This document shows positions 1 through 11,233 of a stretch of 45,798 nucleotides of DNA, piece after piece; within the stretch, counting starts at the first letter, position 1; each line of letters begins with the position of its first letter. The position numbers and the translations under genes were made by a program. The notes under the pieces are model-generated. The model saw only the letters and a program-made list of their open reading frames with translations. It was not told the DNA's origin and made no database searches. The stretch is taken from NCBI GenBank assembly GCA_018398765.1, contig JAHBMJ010000223.1, forward strand, positions 83,417 to 129,214, in the 5' to 3' direction. Source of the stretch: Chromera velia (Eukaryota; Sar; Chromeraceae).

Positions 1-144
1 GTGCGTGTGTGCGTGCGTGTGTGTGTGTGTGTGTGTGTGTGAGTGTGTGTGTGTGAGTGTGTGTGTGTGTGAGTGTGTGTGTGTGAGTGAGAGAGAGAGA
101 GAGAGAGCGTGTGTGTGTGTGTGTGCGTGTGTGTGTGGGTGGGA

Positions 145-175
<31 letters not shown>

Positions 176-190
176 TGTGTGTGTGTGTGT
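1..190 (+). repeat. GT/GA microsatellite, intron end before the first visible exon
   Basis: Alternating (GT)n and (GA)n with GTGA interruptions, ending GTGCAG at 194, which serves as the first acceptor of the giant gene in this window. Confidence 0.95.
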
Positions 191-194
191 GCAG

Positions 195-3100
195 ACGACG
201 AAGGCAGACTTCCTGGAGAGGACGACGACGAGGACGGAGGAGGGATGGGCGCTGTTTACGGTCCCATGATGGCAGACATGTCAGTGAGTGAGTGAGTGAG
301 TGAGTGAATACACACACAAGCGCAAGCAGGGCCGTTGACACAGGAACGTGGGATACTGACTGCACTTTGTTGCTGCGTTTTTTCCGATGCAATTCAGCAG
401 AATGAGCATGGCTTCGGTTTATTACGTGTTGTTTATTTATTTAGATGAACATGCACATGCATGGCAACAATTGTGTGGGGCAGGATGGGAATGGAGTCGA
501 TGGTGGGGTACGAGAGGCAGCATTTATTTTGTATGAAAATATGTGTATGAAAATCAATATGTGCAGGATGGGAATGGAGTTGATGGTGGGGTACGAGAGG
601 CAGCATTTATTTTGTATGAAAATATGTGTATGAAAATAAATATGTGCAGGATGGGAATGGAGTCGATGGTGGGGTACGAGAGGCAGCATTTATTTTGTAT
701 GGAAATAGGTGTATGAAAATAAATATGTGCAGGATGGGAATGGAGTCGATGGTGGGGTACGAGAGGAAGCCCGGGGAGGACGAGGATGACGACGACGAGA
801 AACCGATGGACGAGAACGCACTGCTGTCTGCGGATGCAGAGAACTTCCTGGATGAAAGTGGCATCAGGTCGGAGGGAGGATTTCATCAAGGGAGAGAAGA
901 AAGAGTTCACCTTAGGCCATTCTTTTTTTTTTGCAGACACACAGGTGCACCCTTGTGTGTGTGGACACGCATCTGTTGGTTTACTTTTTGAAAAAAATGC
1001 CGCTTGCTATTACGCAAATGAATTTCGAAGGATCTGTCAATGAAGCACAGAACTCGAAGAATCACTTGTGGCCAGGGTATTTGTGTGCTCACTCACCCAG
1101 TGGAAATGAAGTATGCGCTTCTCCTCATCATTGCAATGGCCGATTCTCCCGCCTCTGCATGGATTGATTCGTTTGATTCGTTGGCTGATGCATTGATGCA
1201 TTGATGAATAAAGGCTTCATGTATTTATCTGCGTGCGTGTGTGTGTGTGTGTGTGATTTCTGCAGGAGCAATCGGAAGAAGGTGAAGCTGACGGGGTTCC
1301 CAAAGGAGAGGTATATCCCTCGTCAATTCTTCTACGGAATTCTTCCGCAGGCCCTCTTGGACACGCACTTCTTCTTCCAGGTACGTGCTTTCATCCTTGC
1401 AGATTTAAAAGAGAGACGGGCAAAGCCACAATGGTTGTCGGAAAAGCGGAAAGGGTGTCGCTTCTTCTTCCCGGCTTCTCTCTTTCTTTCCCCATAAGTT
1501 CTTCTTGTCGTCTGGCGTCTCGTCCTGTCGATGCTCATGAGGCGCGCTCGCTGTCTCTCTTTCTCTTCCAACACAATGCCGACCACACGCTGTATCCTTG
1601 ACTTGCTCTGTGAGTGAGCGCGTGCATTCATATGAGTGAGCTCTCCTTGGTTTTCTTACTTGATCGTGCTTGTTGCAAACAGACACTCCTGCATGGATGC
1701 ATACCTACCTACCTACCTACCTACCTGCTTACAGGACGACCACCCCCCATACCACATTCGAGGTTACCCTGTGCCGAAGGACGACGAGAAGGCACTGCGC
1801 TCCTTCCTCGCCTCTTCGGCAGAGGACTGTCCCCACGTGATTGTCATCAAACTCGTGCACCAGGCGAAGGTGCATGCCATGGGGTCCATCCCGGGCATTC
1901 AGGCTCGAGTCATCCGGAGGTTCAAGAAGAGGGGATCGGCCACTGAGGAGGAGATGTTGAAGGCAAAAGAGTATCTGAAGTCGGTGATGGAGAGGGACGA
2001 CGCAGAAGACGCGATGATCGAAAAAATGATGAAAGAGGCAATGGAGAGAGGCACCGTGCAGGGCGTCAAGGAGGCAGGAGTGAGTCTTCTGTCCGTCTCC
2101 CCATTTTCTTTGCTTCCCTGTTTTTTGAGTGACTGACGCGAACTAGCGACGGAAATCTGCCCAGCAGCGCTGCATATGTCTCTTCTGTTGTGAATGACGT
2201 CTTTGCCTTCAGCCCCTGATGGCGCTTTCCCTTGCTTTTATTTTCTCTGAATCCATCACATGTCTGACTGAATGAGCGCTTGGTCTCATTAAATACGATG
2301 GCAATCCTTTTTTCTGCGCTTGCCTGTCTCTTCCTTGGTACACGACGACGTGGGGTCCCTGTGTTTCTTTTTCTTCACCTTTTTGCCTGCTGTTGCTTTC
2401 TCTTTTGCGTTGATGAGCCTCCACCTTGTGCTTATGTGCCGCCCTGCCTGTACGTGTGATTGCAGAAAGGGGGCCGGAGTCCCTCTAAGGGGCGCGGGAA
2501 GGGGGCGGAAGAAGACGAAGAGGAGGAGGAGCTCCATGAGGAAGAGGCGGAGGAAGAAATGCCAGTGGTGATGCCTGTCGTGTATGAGGACGACGACGAT
2601 GATGACGTCCTCCTGTCCCTTCTCTTCGCACCTGTGAGTGAGTGAGTGAGTGAATGAGTGAGTGAGTGAGTGAGTGAGTTGAAAGAGTTAGGGGCGACCT
2701 CGCGCGCTTCTTTGTCTCAGCGACTGTGCCTGTCCTGCTCCGCTTTTGTTCATTTTCTTCTCTCTCACCGGTCTGTGTCCTTCTTTGACCCTGAATTGAA
2801 TTGTTTTCCTCCGTGACTGCAGGTGGGCACTCCTCTTCACTCTCTGGCTGTGCTCCTTGCCCGCATCGAGAGTCTTTCTGACATTCTGTGCTGGACCAAG
2901 AGGAGACGGCTGAAGAATAAGTGGGCCTGCAGGCAGTTTCTCGTTTCTTTTTTCTTTCATTCTGTGCGATCATCTCTTCGAGACAACTGAGAGCTGCTCC
3001 AGGAGAGTGAGCAAGCTCTGCTGCGGGAATGAATGAAAGAGCAACCATTGCAGCAGAGAGTGTCGAAAAACACGTCTCTCTGAAGACATTTCGTCTCCCG

Positions 3101-3270
3101 TCACGTTATTCTTCACTCACCCACGCACGGAACTTGCTAACAGGGGTCTTTGGAAGTTTAAGTCTTGGATGTGAAAACTTTTAGTGGTTTCTTTGGCGTA
3201 CTTTTCATGTTCACGTCTCTTTCCAATTTGGATGATTTCGATCGGATACAATGAATGGATAATGTGCTTG

Positions 3271-3301
<31 letters not shown>

Positions 3302-4421
3302 CTTGCCTGCTTGAATGATGTGCCTGCCATCGATACTTGAAGAAAAAAAAATGCCTGGATGATTGCTGCCTGCAGAGAGGAGGTAATCCCTGATCTCATC
3401 GAGTTGCCCCGTCTCCGTCTTTCCTTCTCTGCCCGGAAGGTGCTCCTCGAGAACGGTCAGACGACCCTCCGACTGACCTGCCTGGACCATCCTTCCCTGT
3501 TTGTTCCCGCGGTGCCGAGGGAGGAGGTGAACCTGCAGTGCAGAGGCATCCCGCACTCTCTCGTGCTCACCACTGAGCACGGAGAGCTCTTTATTTTGGT
3601 CCCAAACGTCCAACCGTACCGACCCGCGATCCAAACGAGTCCCTTCACGACGGAGTTGGTGTTGAATCGAGAGAATCCCGACTGGGCCAAGAGGGTCTCC
3701 CAGCAGTACTACCTCTATCAAGTACACGTTTCTCAGTCGTTCCTTCTCTGCCCGACGCTCGCCTCGGCGCTCTACCTGGTTCTCCTGCGGTTCATGCACA
3801 GGGACTACGTGGAGGTCTGCTCGTTGGTGAACTCGATTGCGACTGACACGGCACTATCCCCCGAGGAAAAGCAGATTTTCTTCTGGCTGGGATCTCTGAA
3901 CGCAGACAACCACCCAGACGCTCACAGCTGCAGGTGTAAGATCTCTCTTGCCGTCTCTGACAGTCCCGAGGCTCGTCTACCATGGATGCTCACGACTGAG
4001 ATGGCGAAATACATTCAGAAGTTGTCGCACATTTCCAGCAGGTGCCGCTTGTCGTTCGAGGAGGAGGACCTGATGACAGACTGGACTGAGCAGACGATCA
4101 GGATGTGGAGAGTTTTGAAGACCGCGGTCGAGAAGGCGGGGGCAGAGGGGTTGTGGAGGATGTTGGAACAGCACGACGATCCCCTGGCGTGTCTGGAGCA
4201 GAGCAGATTCGACAAAGAGGTCGAGACCCGGTACTTTAAAAAAATTGCCGAAATTTTGAAGGCAGAGGGGATCTTGTTCAAAAAAGAAGCGATGCTCCAA
4301 AGCCTCCGGGAGATCTGCAGAGGAACGCGGCTGGGGAAGGTGAACAAGTGTCTCCTGTCCAACCGAAGGGCACACATCGTCTCTCAGGGACAGAACGACA
4401 AGATGAGACGGCAGGCTCTGG
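195..4421 (+). other. N-terminal conserved region of the giant protein (exons 1-7)
   Basis: In-window residues about 1-664. Exon 1 is acidic and its frame is fixed only by phase with exon 2 (donor GTCAGT after 279). Exon 3 encodes [20 protein letters not shown], followed by an [11 protein letters not shown] block; exon 4 holds HIRGYPVP and a helical Lys/Glu-rich stretch; exon 5 is an acidic low-complexity linker. Exon 7 is the first large exon (1046 nt) and includes the blocks [10 protein letters not shown] and [20 protein letters not shown]. From memory these blocks recur in very large DUF3638-type proteins of protists and oomycetes. No catalytic motif is visible here. Confidence 0.65.
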
Positions 4422-4448
4422 GTGAGTGGGGGGGAGGTTGGGTGCTCT

Positions 4449-4517
<69 letters not shown>

Positions 4518-6739
4518 TCTGCCAATATTTGGAAGTGTATGTACAGCTGTCGAGCTTTTGCATCAAGAGGACACAAAGAGGCTCGCTCTCTTTGTCACCG
4601 TGTGTGTGTCCGTGTGTCTCCCGCCTCTGTGTGTGTCTGTGTCTGTCTGTCCGTCTATCTGTCTGTCTGTCCGTCCGTCCAAAAGAAAGGAAGCGAAAAA
4701 GTGAAGTAGAGAAAAGACGATATAGTCTGTCTGTCTGTCTTTCTTAGAGAGAGAGAAAGAAAGAGAGAGAGAGACCCACTTTCGCATAATTGGCCGACTG
4801 TACGTATGCAGGTCTGGAGGGAGCAGAGGGCGCAGAGGAGGAAGAGGAAAGCCCGAAAGTCTCGAAGGCGAAAGCCAAGGCCAAGGCAAAGGCAAAAGTT
4901 GCAGCGAAGTTTGGGGGCTTGTTCGGAAAAGCGGCTTCAGACAAGGAGAAGGAGAAAGAGGCAGCAGAGAAGGAAAAGGAAAAGGAAGAGGCGGAGAAAG
5001 AAAAGGAGAAGGAAGCGGAAGAGGAGAAGAAACCAACGGTGGTCTCACCCTCCGACGTCCCCGACAGATTTTCGGTCGAAATTCAAATTCCACCGAGGCC
5101 CGCCAAGGACACCCTCGCATGGACGGTCGGTCACTCCCGAAGACTGTGTGTGTGCGAGAAGGGGGAATGGTTTTCGCTTGAATGTGCCCATTCATTTGAC
5201 ACGAAAAAGTTTCCAACAGATGTCGTTGACACTTCGGGGATCATTTGAGGCTGAAGCGAAAAAGAAAAAGAATTCCGTATTCTTCGTTTGAATGGTGGCA
5301 TTTTTCGTTGTTGCGGGACGAACCGCGTCTCTGTGATTGCATGCGTCCTACATGCAGGTCTGTTTCTCAGACACCAGCTTCATCGAGGCTAATCCTGCCA
5401 CTTGGGACCGTCTCTCTGTGCACTACGAGGCCGTGCGGAGACTCGGGGCCCAGGAGGTGAGCCGAAACTTTAGAGTAGAAAGGGACAATGATCAGTCCTC
5501 CTAGTTTCCTTCCTGTTCACGAGTGACTCCTCCCTTCCAAATTTCTCCACATGTTGATGAGAGGAAATTAATGCGCAGGCAGATGCTTCCTTCATTACGA
5601 AATTCTTCTTTCTTCATTGCCCCGTTTTTTTGCAACCTACCTGAGATTTCTCTCAGGCATGGAAAAAAAATCGAAATGGTGCGATTTGTTTTGAGCCATG
5701 CTTGTCATTTTCCGTGAGGAAGAATTCCTCCTGTTGATGCTTGAGTGTGAGGTTCTTTCTGCCTGCCTGCCTGCAGGCTGTGGAGTGCTTCATCGAGGCT
5801 CGGGAGAACGAGGAAGGCGTGAAGGGGGAATGCTGCGAGAAAGGATTCCTCTTCATCTATCAGGTCAGTCTATCTGTCCCTCTCTCTGTCTGGCTGTTTG
5901 TGTGTGTGTCTCTCTCTCTCTTGTTATCTGTCGGTCAGGTTCGGTCTTCTGTCCTTCTTATTGCGCCCCTTTCACTTTGTCTCAGTTTCTTCTGCCGAGT
6001 CTGTTCCGGGGACGCTTACTTTGCCCCCTCTCTCCTTTCTTCCTTCCGTCCTTCCTTCCTTTCCTTCTTTTTTTCTCTCTCTCGCTTTTTCTTCTGTCTT
6101 GTTTCTTTGTTTTTTGCTCGGTGATTGAGAGGTGCGCGGATGCTTTGTCTTCCCTACCTTTCTCCTCTGTTCTTGTACATCTGAGCTCGTTCCCTCATGT
6201 GCAATGAGGTCATCCCAGTATCTGAGCATGTGTGGGGGGTGTATTTACTGCGTGTTGCCTTTCTGATGCGTCTGTTTACACGTGCAGCTGTTCACAGGGC
6301 AAATTCGTCTGAAGTTCCTCCGAACGAATCCGATGATGAGACACACCTTCGCCTGCCTGTACACTGCCCTCCTCCATGATCTCAATGAAGGTCCGTCCGT
6401 CTGTCTCTGTCTCTGGAGTGTCTGTGGAGTGTCTCTCGACTCCTCCTTTGCTTTCTTCATCCCAAAGTATTCTTTCTCCGACCATATTGCCTGTGTCTAT
6501 TTTTGTTGTTTTTTGTGCATCTGCATGTCGGTTTGTTTGGTCGTGCATGTTCATTTCATGCCTTCACGCTCTGCTGATGCAATGATGCAATCAATAAATC
6601 TCTCCTGACTGACTGCAGGAGGTCTGCTCGCTTCGATCCTTCTCGCCCTCGCACAGAACCCCCAGGTGTGCGCCAGCATGCCTAGGTTCAAGGACACCAG
6701 AAGGTGAGTAGGGGCGTCGGCCCGTTTGTCTTCAACGGG

Positions 6740-6770
<31 letters not shown>

Positions 6771-9700
6771 GCAACTCTGTCTGTCTCCCTTTTTTGCTTT
6801 TTCATGTTTCCCTTTTCCCCGAATCGTCTTTCAAGCTCATGAAGGAAGACCTGCGTTGTTTTCGTTTTTCTTGACTCCCATTCCTCCCAAGCTCCTCCTT
6901 TGGAGATCTCTTTCGTGCTTGCACATGTCTTGGGTGCGGTTGTCATCTTTTGGCTCTCTCTGTCACTTTTTTTGCAAGGATTATTTGAGTCTGCGTGCCC
7001 TGGGGCCCCTATCCCTCCCTGCATAGGCAGGGGAGCACTGGAACATTTGAGGCCAAGAAAAAAGGCCACAGCATTATGGGAGAACCCCCCTCTTTCCTTC
7101 TGTCTCTATATGTGGTGCCAACAAACAGAGATCTTTTTCTGCCTGCCTTCCTGGATGCGTGCGTGCGTGCTTGCCTACACATGCAGGTATAAGAACAGCT
7201 ACTTTTCCTCGTGGATCGACGCCTTCCACCCCGTCTTTTCTTTTTGTTTTCTCTGTATCTAAATGCATACACATGCATGCCTGCAGATATAAGAACAGCT
7301 ACTTTTCCTCGTGGATCGACGCCTTCCACCCCGTCTTTTCTTTTTGTTTTCTCTGTATTTATTATGAAATGTAAATGCATACACATGCATGCCTGCAGGT
7401 ATAAGAACAGCTACTTTTCCTCGTGGATCGACGCCTTCCACCCCGTCTCACCCCTAGGGGACCTTCTGGAGGCCTCAGTCAAGAGACTACAGCAACTCGA
7501 GAAGGAAGGTGAGTGGGTAGCAAGGTACCTACGTTGATGCATTGTTAGCCAGCCAGGCAGGAAGCGGATGAAATCAATCAGATCAGCCGAGGGAGGGACA
7601 GGAATAGAGAATCCCTCCCTAGACAGAGACGGAATGAAGGGCAAATAAATGGACAGACAGGCAGTCTTGTTGGCAGACAGACGATGTAGACATAATGGAG
7701 GCTGGCTATTCTGTCGCTTTTTTTTTTTTCGCCCTGGCTGGTGGGTATTCGTACAGAACCAGATGAAAGCCGCATGCGTACAAAGATTATACAAAAAACC
7801 GTCAGCATTCTCCTTTTTGTTCGTGGCGTCCCGATGCGTCGTCCGCATTCCCTCAAAACAAGGAGTGCAAGTTTTTCGGTTAGCAGAGCCCCGCATGCAT
7901 TTCGTCCTTCCTCCACAGGCTGCACTCCAGTGCTCGATTGATTTCATTCAATTGATCTCCCCCCCCCCGCGCAGGGCAACTGAAGCGTCCTCCCGACATC
8001 TCCACCTTCGAGCCCCTGCCTGACCCCCCCACCTCCACAGAGGTCCCCTCACAACCCCCAGAAGATCTGAACGACGCAGTCCTTGAGGCTGCCGTGGCAA
8101 AGGCCGAAGGAAGAGCGCCCGTCGGGGTAAAGCGAAAACCGATTTTCGAGAGGTGGAACAGGTTCAGAAGGGTTCACGGCCCTGGGGGCGGAGGCATTTC
8201 AGACTTCGCCTGCGAGACACGTCAGCTAAAGCCCGTGGAGAATGCAGCCACGGGGGCTGACGGCACGAATGTGACCAACCCCACAGCTGCCGGGGTCCTC
8301 AAGGGAGCCGACGCCGCCCGTCTCCTCCCCTTTTGCAGCTACCCCCTGGGTCCTGTCGGCCTGGACCACTGGGTGAGGGAGGTACCGCAAAAGCAGGAGG
8401 TCTCTAACGGGGTGCCTTTCGAGGTCGATCCCCCGACAAAGGTGGGCAGGAATATGATCCAAAGAATGCAGGAGGGGATGGAGCAGTACGCGAAGGCAAG
8501 TGCAAACAGTCCGGAGCCCCGACTGACACCTTTTCTTCCTGAGGAACTTGCCGCAATGGAGAAGGCGGCGGGGAGCGTTGATGGCAAAAAACTGGGAGAG
8601 AGGAAATTGACGGAGTTGCGTCAGCTGACACGTCAACTGAACGACTTGAAGGACCAGGACCGTCGGTTTGTTGCAGTGGCATCTGACTACATTCTTCAGG
8701 CAGCCAGTCTAGTGGAGGTCTCCTCATCTTCCTCTGGTTCTGCTTCGGGGGACGCAGACGCTGGGGGGGAGTCGGTTGAGCGTGCCAAGTTTCTTCTTCT
8801 CCGGCATGCCAAGCAGGAGAACCCCTTGTGGATTCAGTTTGTGATCGCATCTCTACTTTCCACGAACGCCCTTCATGATTGGCGACTCCAGAATCCCTTC
8901 ATAGGAGAGAAGGCCTGGAAGACCCTGTCGGACTTGACGGCCGTCTTCCTCCTGCATGCCAACCGGGTGGGCCTGGCCAATTTCGCCCTGACGTCCTGCA
9001 AAGAGCTGGAGGCTCTGTTGAAGAAATACATCGACGCGGAGAAGGCTGACAACAGCGCTTTGTTTGCAGGCATCTACCAAAAGAGCGTGCAACTTGCGCG
9101 GACGCTGAGGACAAAACGGGCATACGTCGACCAGAAGACGCTGGAGTACGATCCCAGGTTCCTGGTGTTTGAGTTTACATGGAACCTAGTCCTCAGGCCT
9201 CGACAGGTCGAGTTGGTTCGAGACTTCAGAGATAATCTTCTGGAGGGACGGTCAGTGGTGAAACAGATGATCATGGGAGGTGGGAAAACGACGGTAGTCG
9301 GCCCTCTGCTGTGTCTGATGATGGCAGACGGGAAATCCCTTGTCACGGAGGTGGTCCCTCCCGCTCTTCTCGACTTCTCTCGTGGTGTTCTTCGTTCGAC
9401 ATTCTCTTCGATTATGTTCAAGAGAATCTACACATTCCACTGTGATCGCTCCACTGAGATGGATTCCCTTCAGGTGAGAAAACTCCAGAGGGCCAGAAAG
9501 ACTTCTGCAGTCGTGGTCACTCAGCCGTCCTCTGTCAAGTCCCTAATGCTCAAATTCCTCGAGAACGTAATCACGGTCAACGACCCCAACGCTGGGCCCG
9601 GAAAGGGCGACAAGAAGGAAATCGAGGAGGAAGCGTTGTGCTGTGCGAAGATGCTCAAATTGATGGGAAAGGGGGTTGTGATTGTCGATGAGGTGGATCT

Positions 9701-11166
9701 TGTTCTCCATCCTCTGAAGTCTGAATTGAACTTTCCCATTGGTGCAAAGAAGGATCTGGACTTCAATCCCGACAGGTGGCGTCTGCCCATTCACCTTCTG
9801 GACGCTCTCTTTTGTGCCGAAAGTTCTCAAAAGGTCCCCACGCACTTCTCTGAGAACATCAAGGCCAAGAACGTGATCAAGCAGCTGAAGAAGACCCTAG
9901 CTGCAGGATACAGCAAGCAGGCCCTGCAGAGAAATCCCCACATTGTACTGCTGGACCCTGACTTCTACCACGAGGCCGTGAAGCCCGTCGTTGCAGACTG
10001 GCTGCTCATCTGGCTGCAGTTGGAGCACGTGGGTGACAGTGCGCAGTATGCAGCGGCAGAGGAGGACCTCAAGGCGGTAGAAGGGAAGGAAGAGAAGGAA
10101 AAGGAGAAAGAGGGTGACGCAGGTAGGGGAGTATCTGAGGAGTCAGGTGGTTTGAGTGCGTCTGAGATGAAGGAGTACATTCTCGAAAGGGCCCCTCCCG
10201 GAAGCCCCCTTGCATTGAAAGTGGAGGGCTTGACGGCATCCGACAAGAAGATGCTCAACCTGTCGCACGAGTGGCTCACGGTCTTCCTCCCACACTGTCT
10301 CGCGAAAGTGGATCGTGTGTCGTTCGGCATCATGACCAAGGAGGACTACGAGAGGGCCATTGCGGTGCGTCCGTGCATATCCGTTCAAATGTGAAAAGAT
10401 TTGTGCGACGTCATACGCGTGTGTGAGAGAAAGTGTTTGCATGCATGAGGCTGTGAGCGTTTGTGTGCATGTACGTGTCCGCACATAGTCTTTGTCTGCG
10501 TGCGTCATCACACGAAGGAACGGAGACGCTAGAAAGGATTCGTGCAATACAGCAGTGAAGGTGATTGATTGATCATGTGTCGAGTGCCCTCGCTTTTCTT
10601 TGCTTCCCCTTCCTTCTCTTTTCTGTGGGTGGGCAGACATTTAGAAGTGGCCGTCTGTATGTTTTGTCTGTTTGTATCGGATCGAGAGATGACGAACAAA
10701 AGATTCACCAGGCAACGTTGCGAATTAGTGTGTAAGAAAGCGAGTTAGAGAATAGGAAAGCATTGAGAACATCATTCAGATTCAACCAAAATATCTATGT
10801 GATTGAAATGTATGGACGCACGAATGGGCCTGCAGGGGGAGTCCCATATGCCGCAGTCCGATGCGAAGTTTGTGTATGCATTTATTTTCATACAGAATGA
10901 AAATGCATTTATTTTCATACAGGATTCGATAAATGAAAATAAATGCATGCAACGATCTGCAGGCGGAGCCCCATATGCCTCAGTCCCGCGCGAAGTTGGC
11001 GATTCCGTTCATAGGGAAGGACGTGCCATCGGGGGCTTCGGAGTTTGCACACCCAGGTGGGGGGGTAGGGGGGTAGAGGTACAATCGAGGGTCTTTCTTC
11101 GTGTTTTTGTCCGAATTATATGTTTTCGCATTCGGTTCATCTCTTTCTGACGTCTCGCTCTCTCTC

Positions 11167-11233
<67 letters not shown>

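Noticed and set aside
4450-4566. VCVCVC and HTHTHT ORFs over GT/CA microsatellites (also at 36000-36280 and 43183-43425)
   Set aside because: Dinucleotide-repeat translations without coding evidence.
7184-7395. Treating the first two exon 13 copies as additional coding exons
   Set aside because: Both read into an in-frame stop within 35 nt after the duplicated part, with no donor; joining needs only the third copy.
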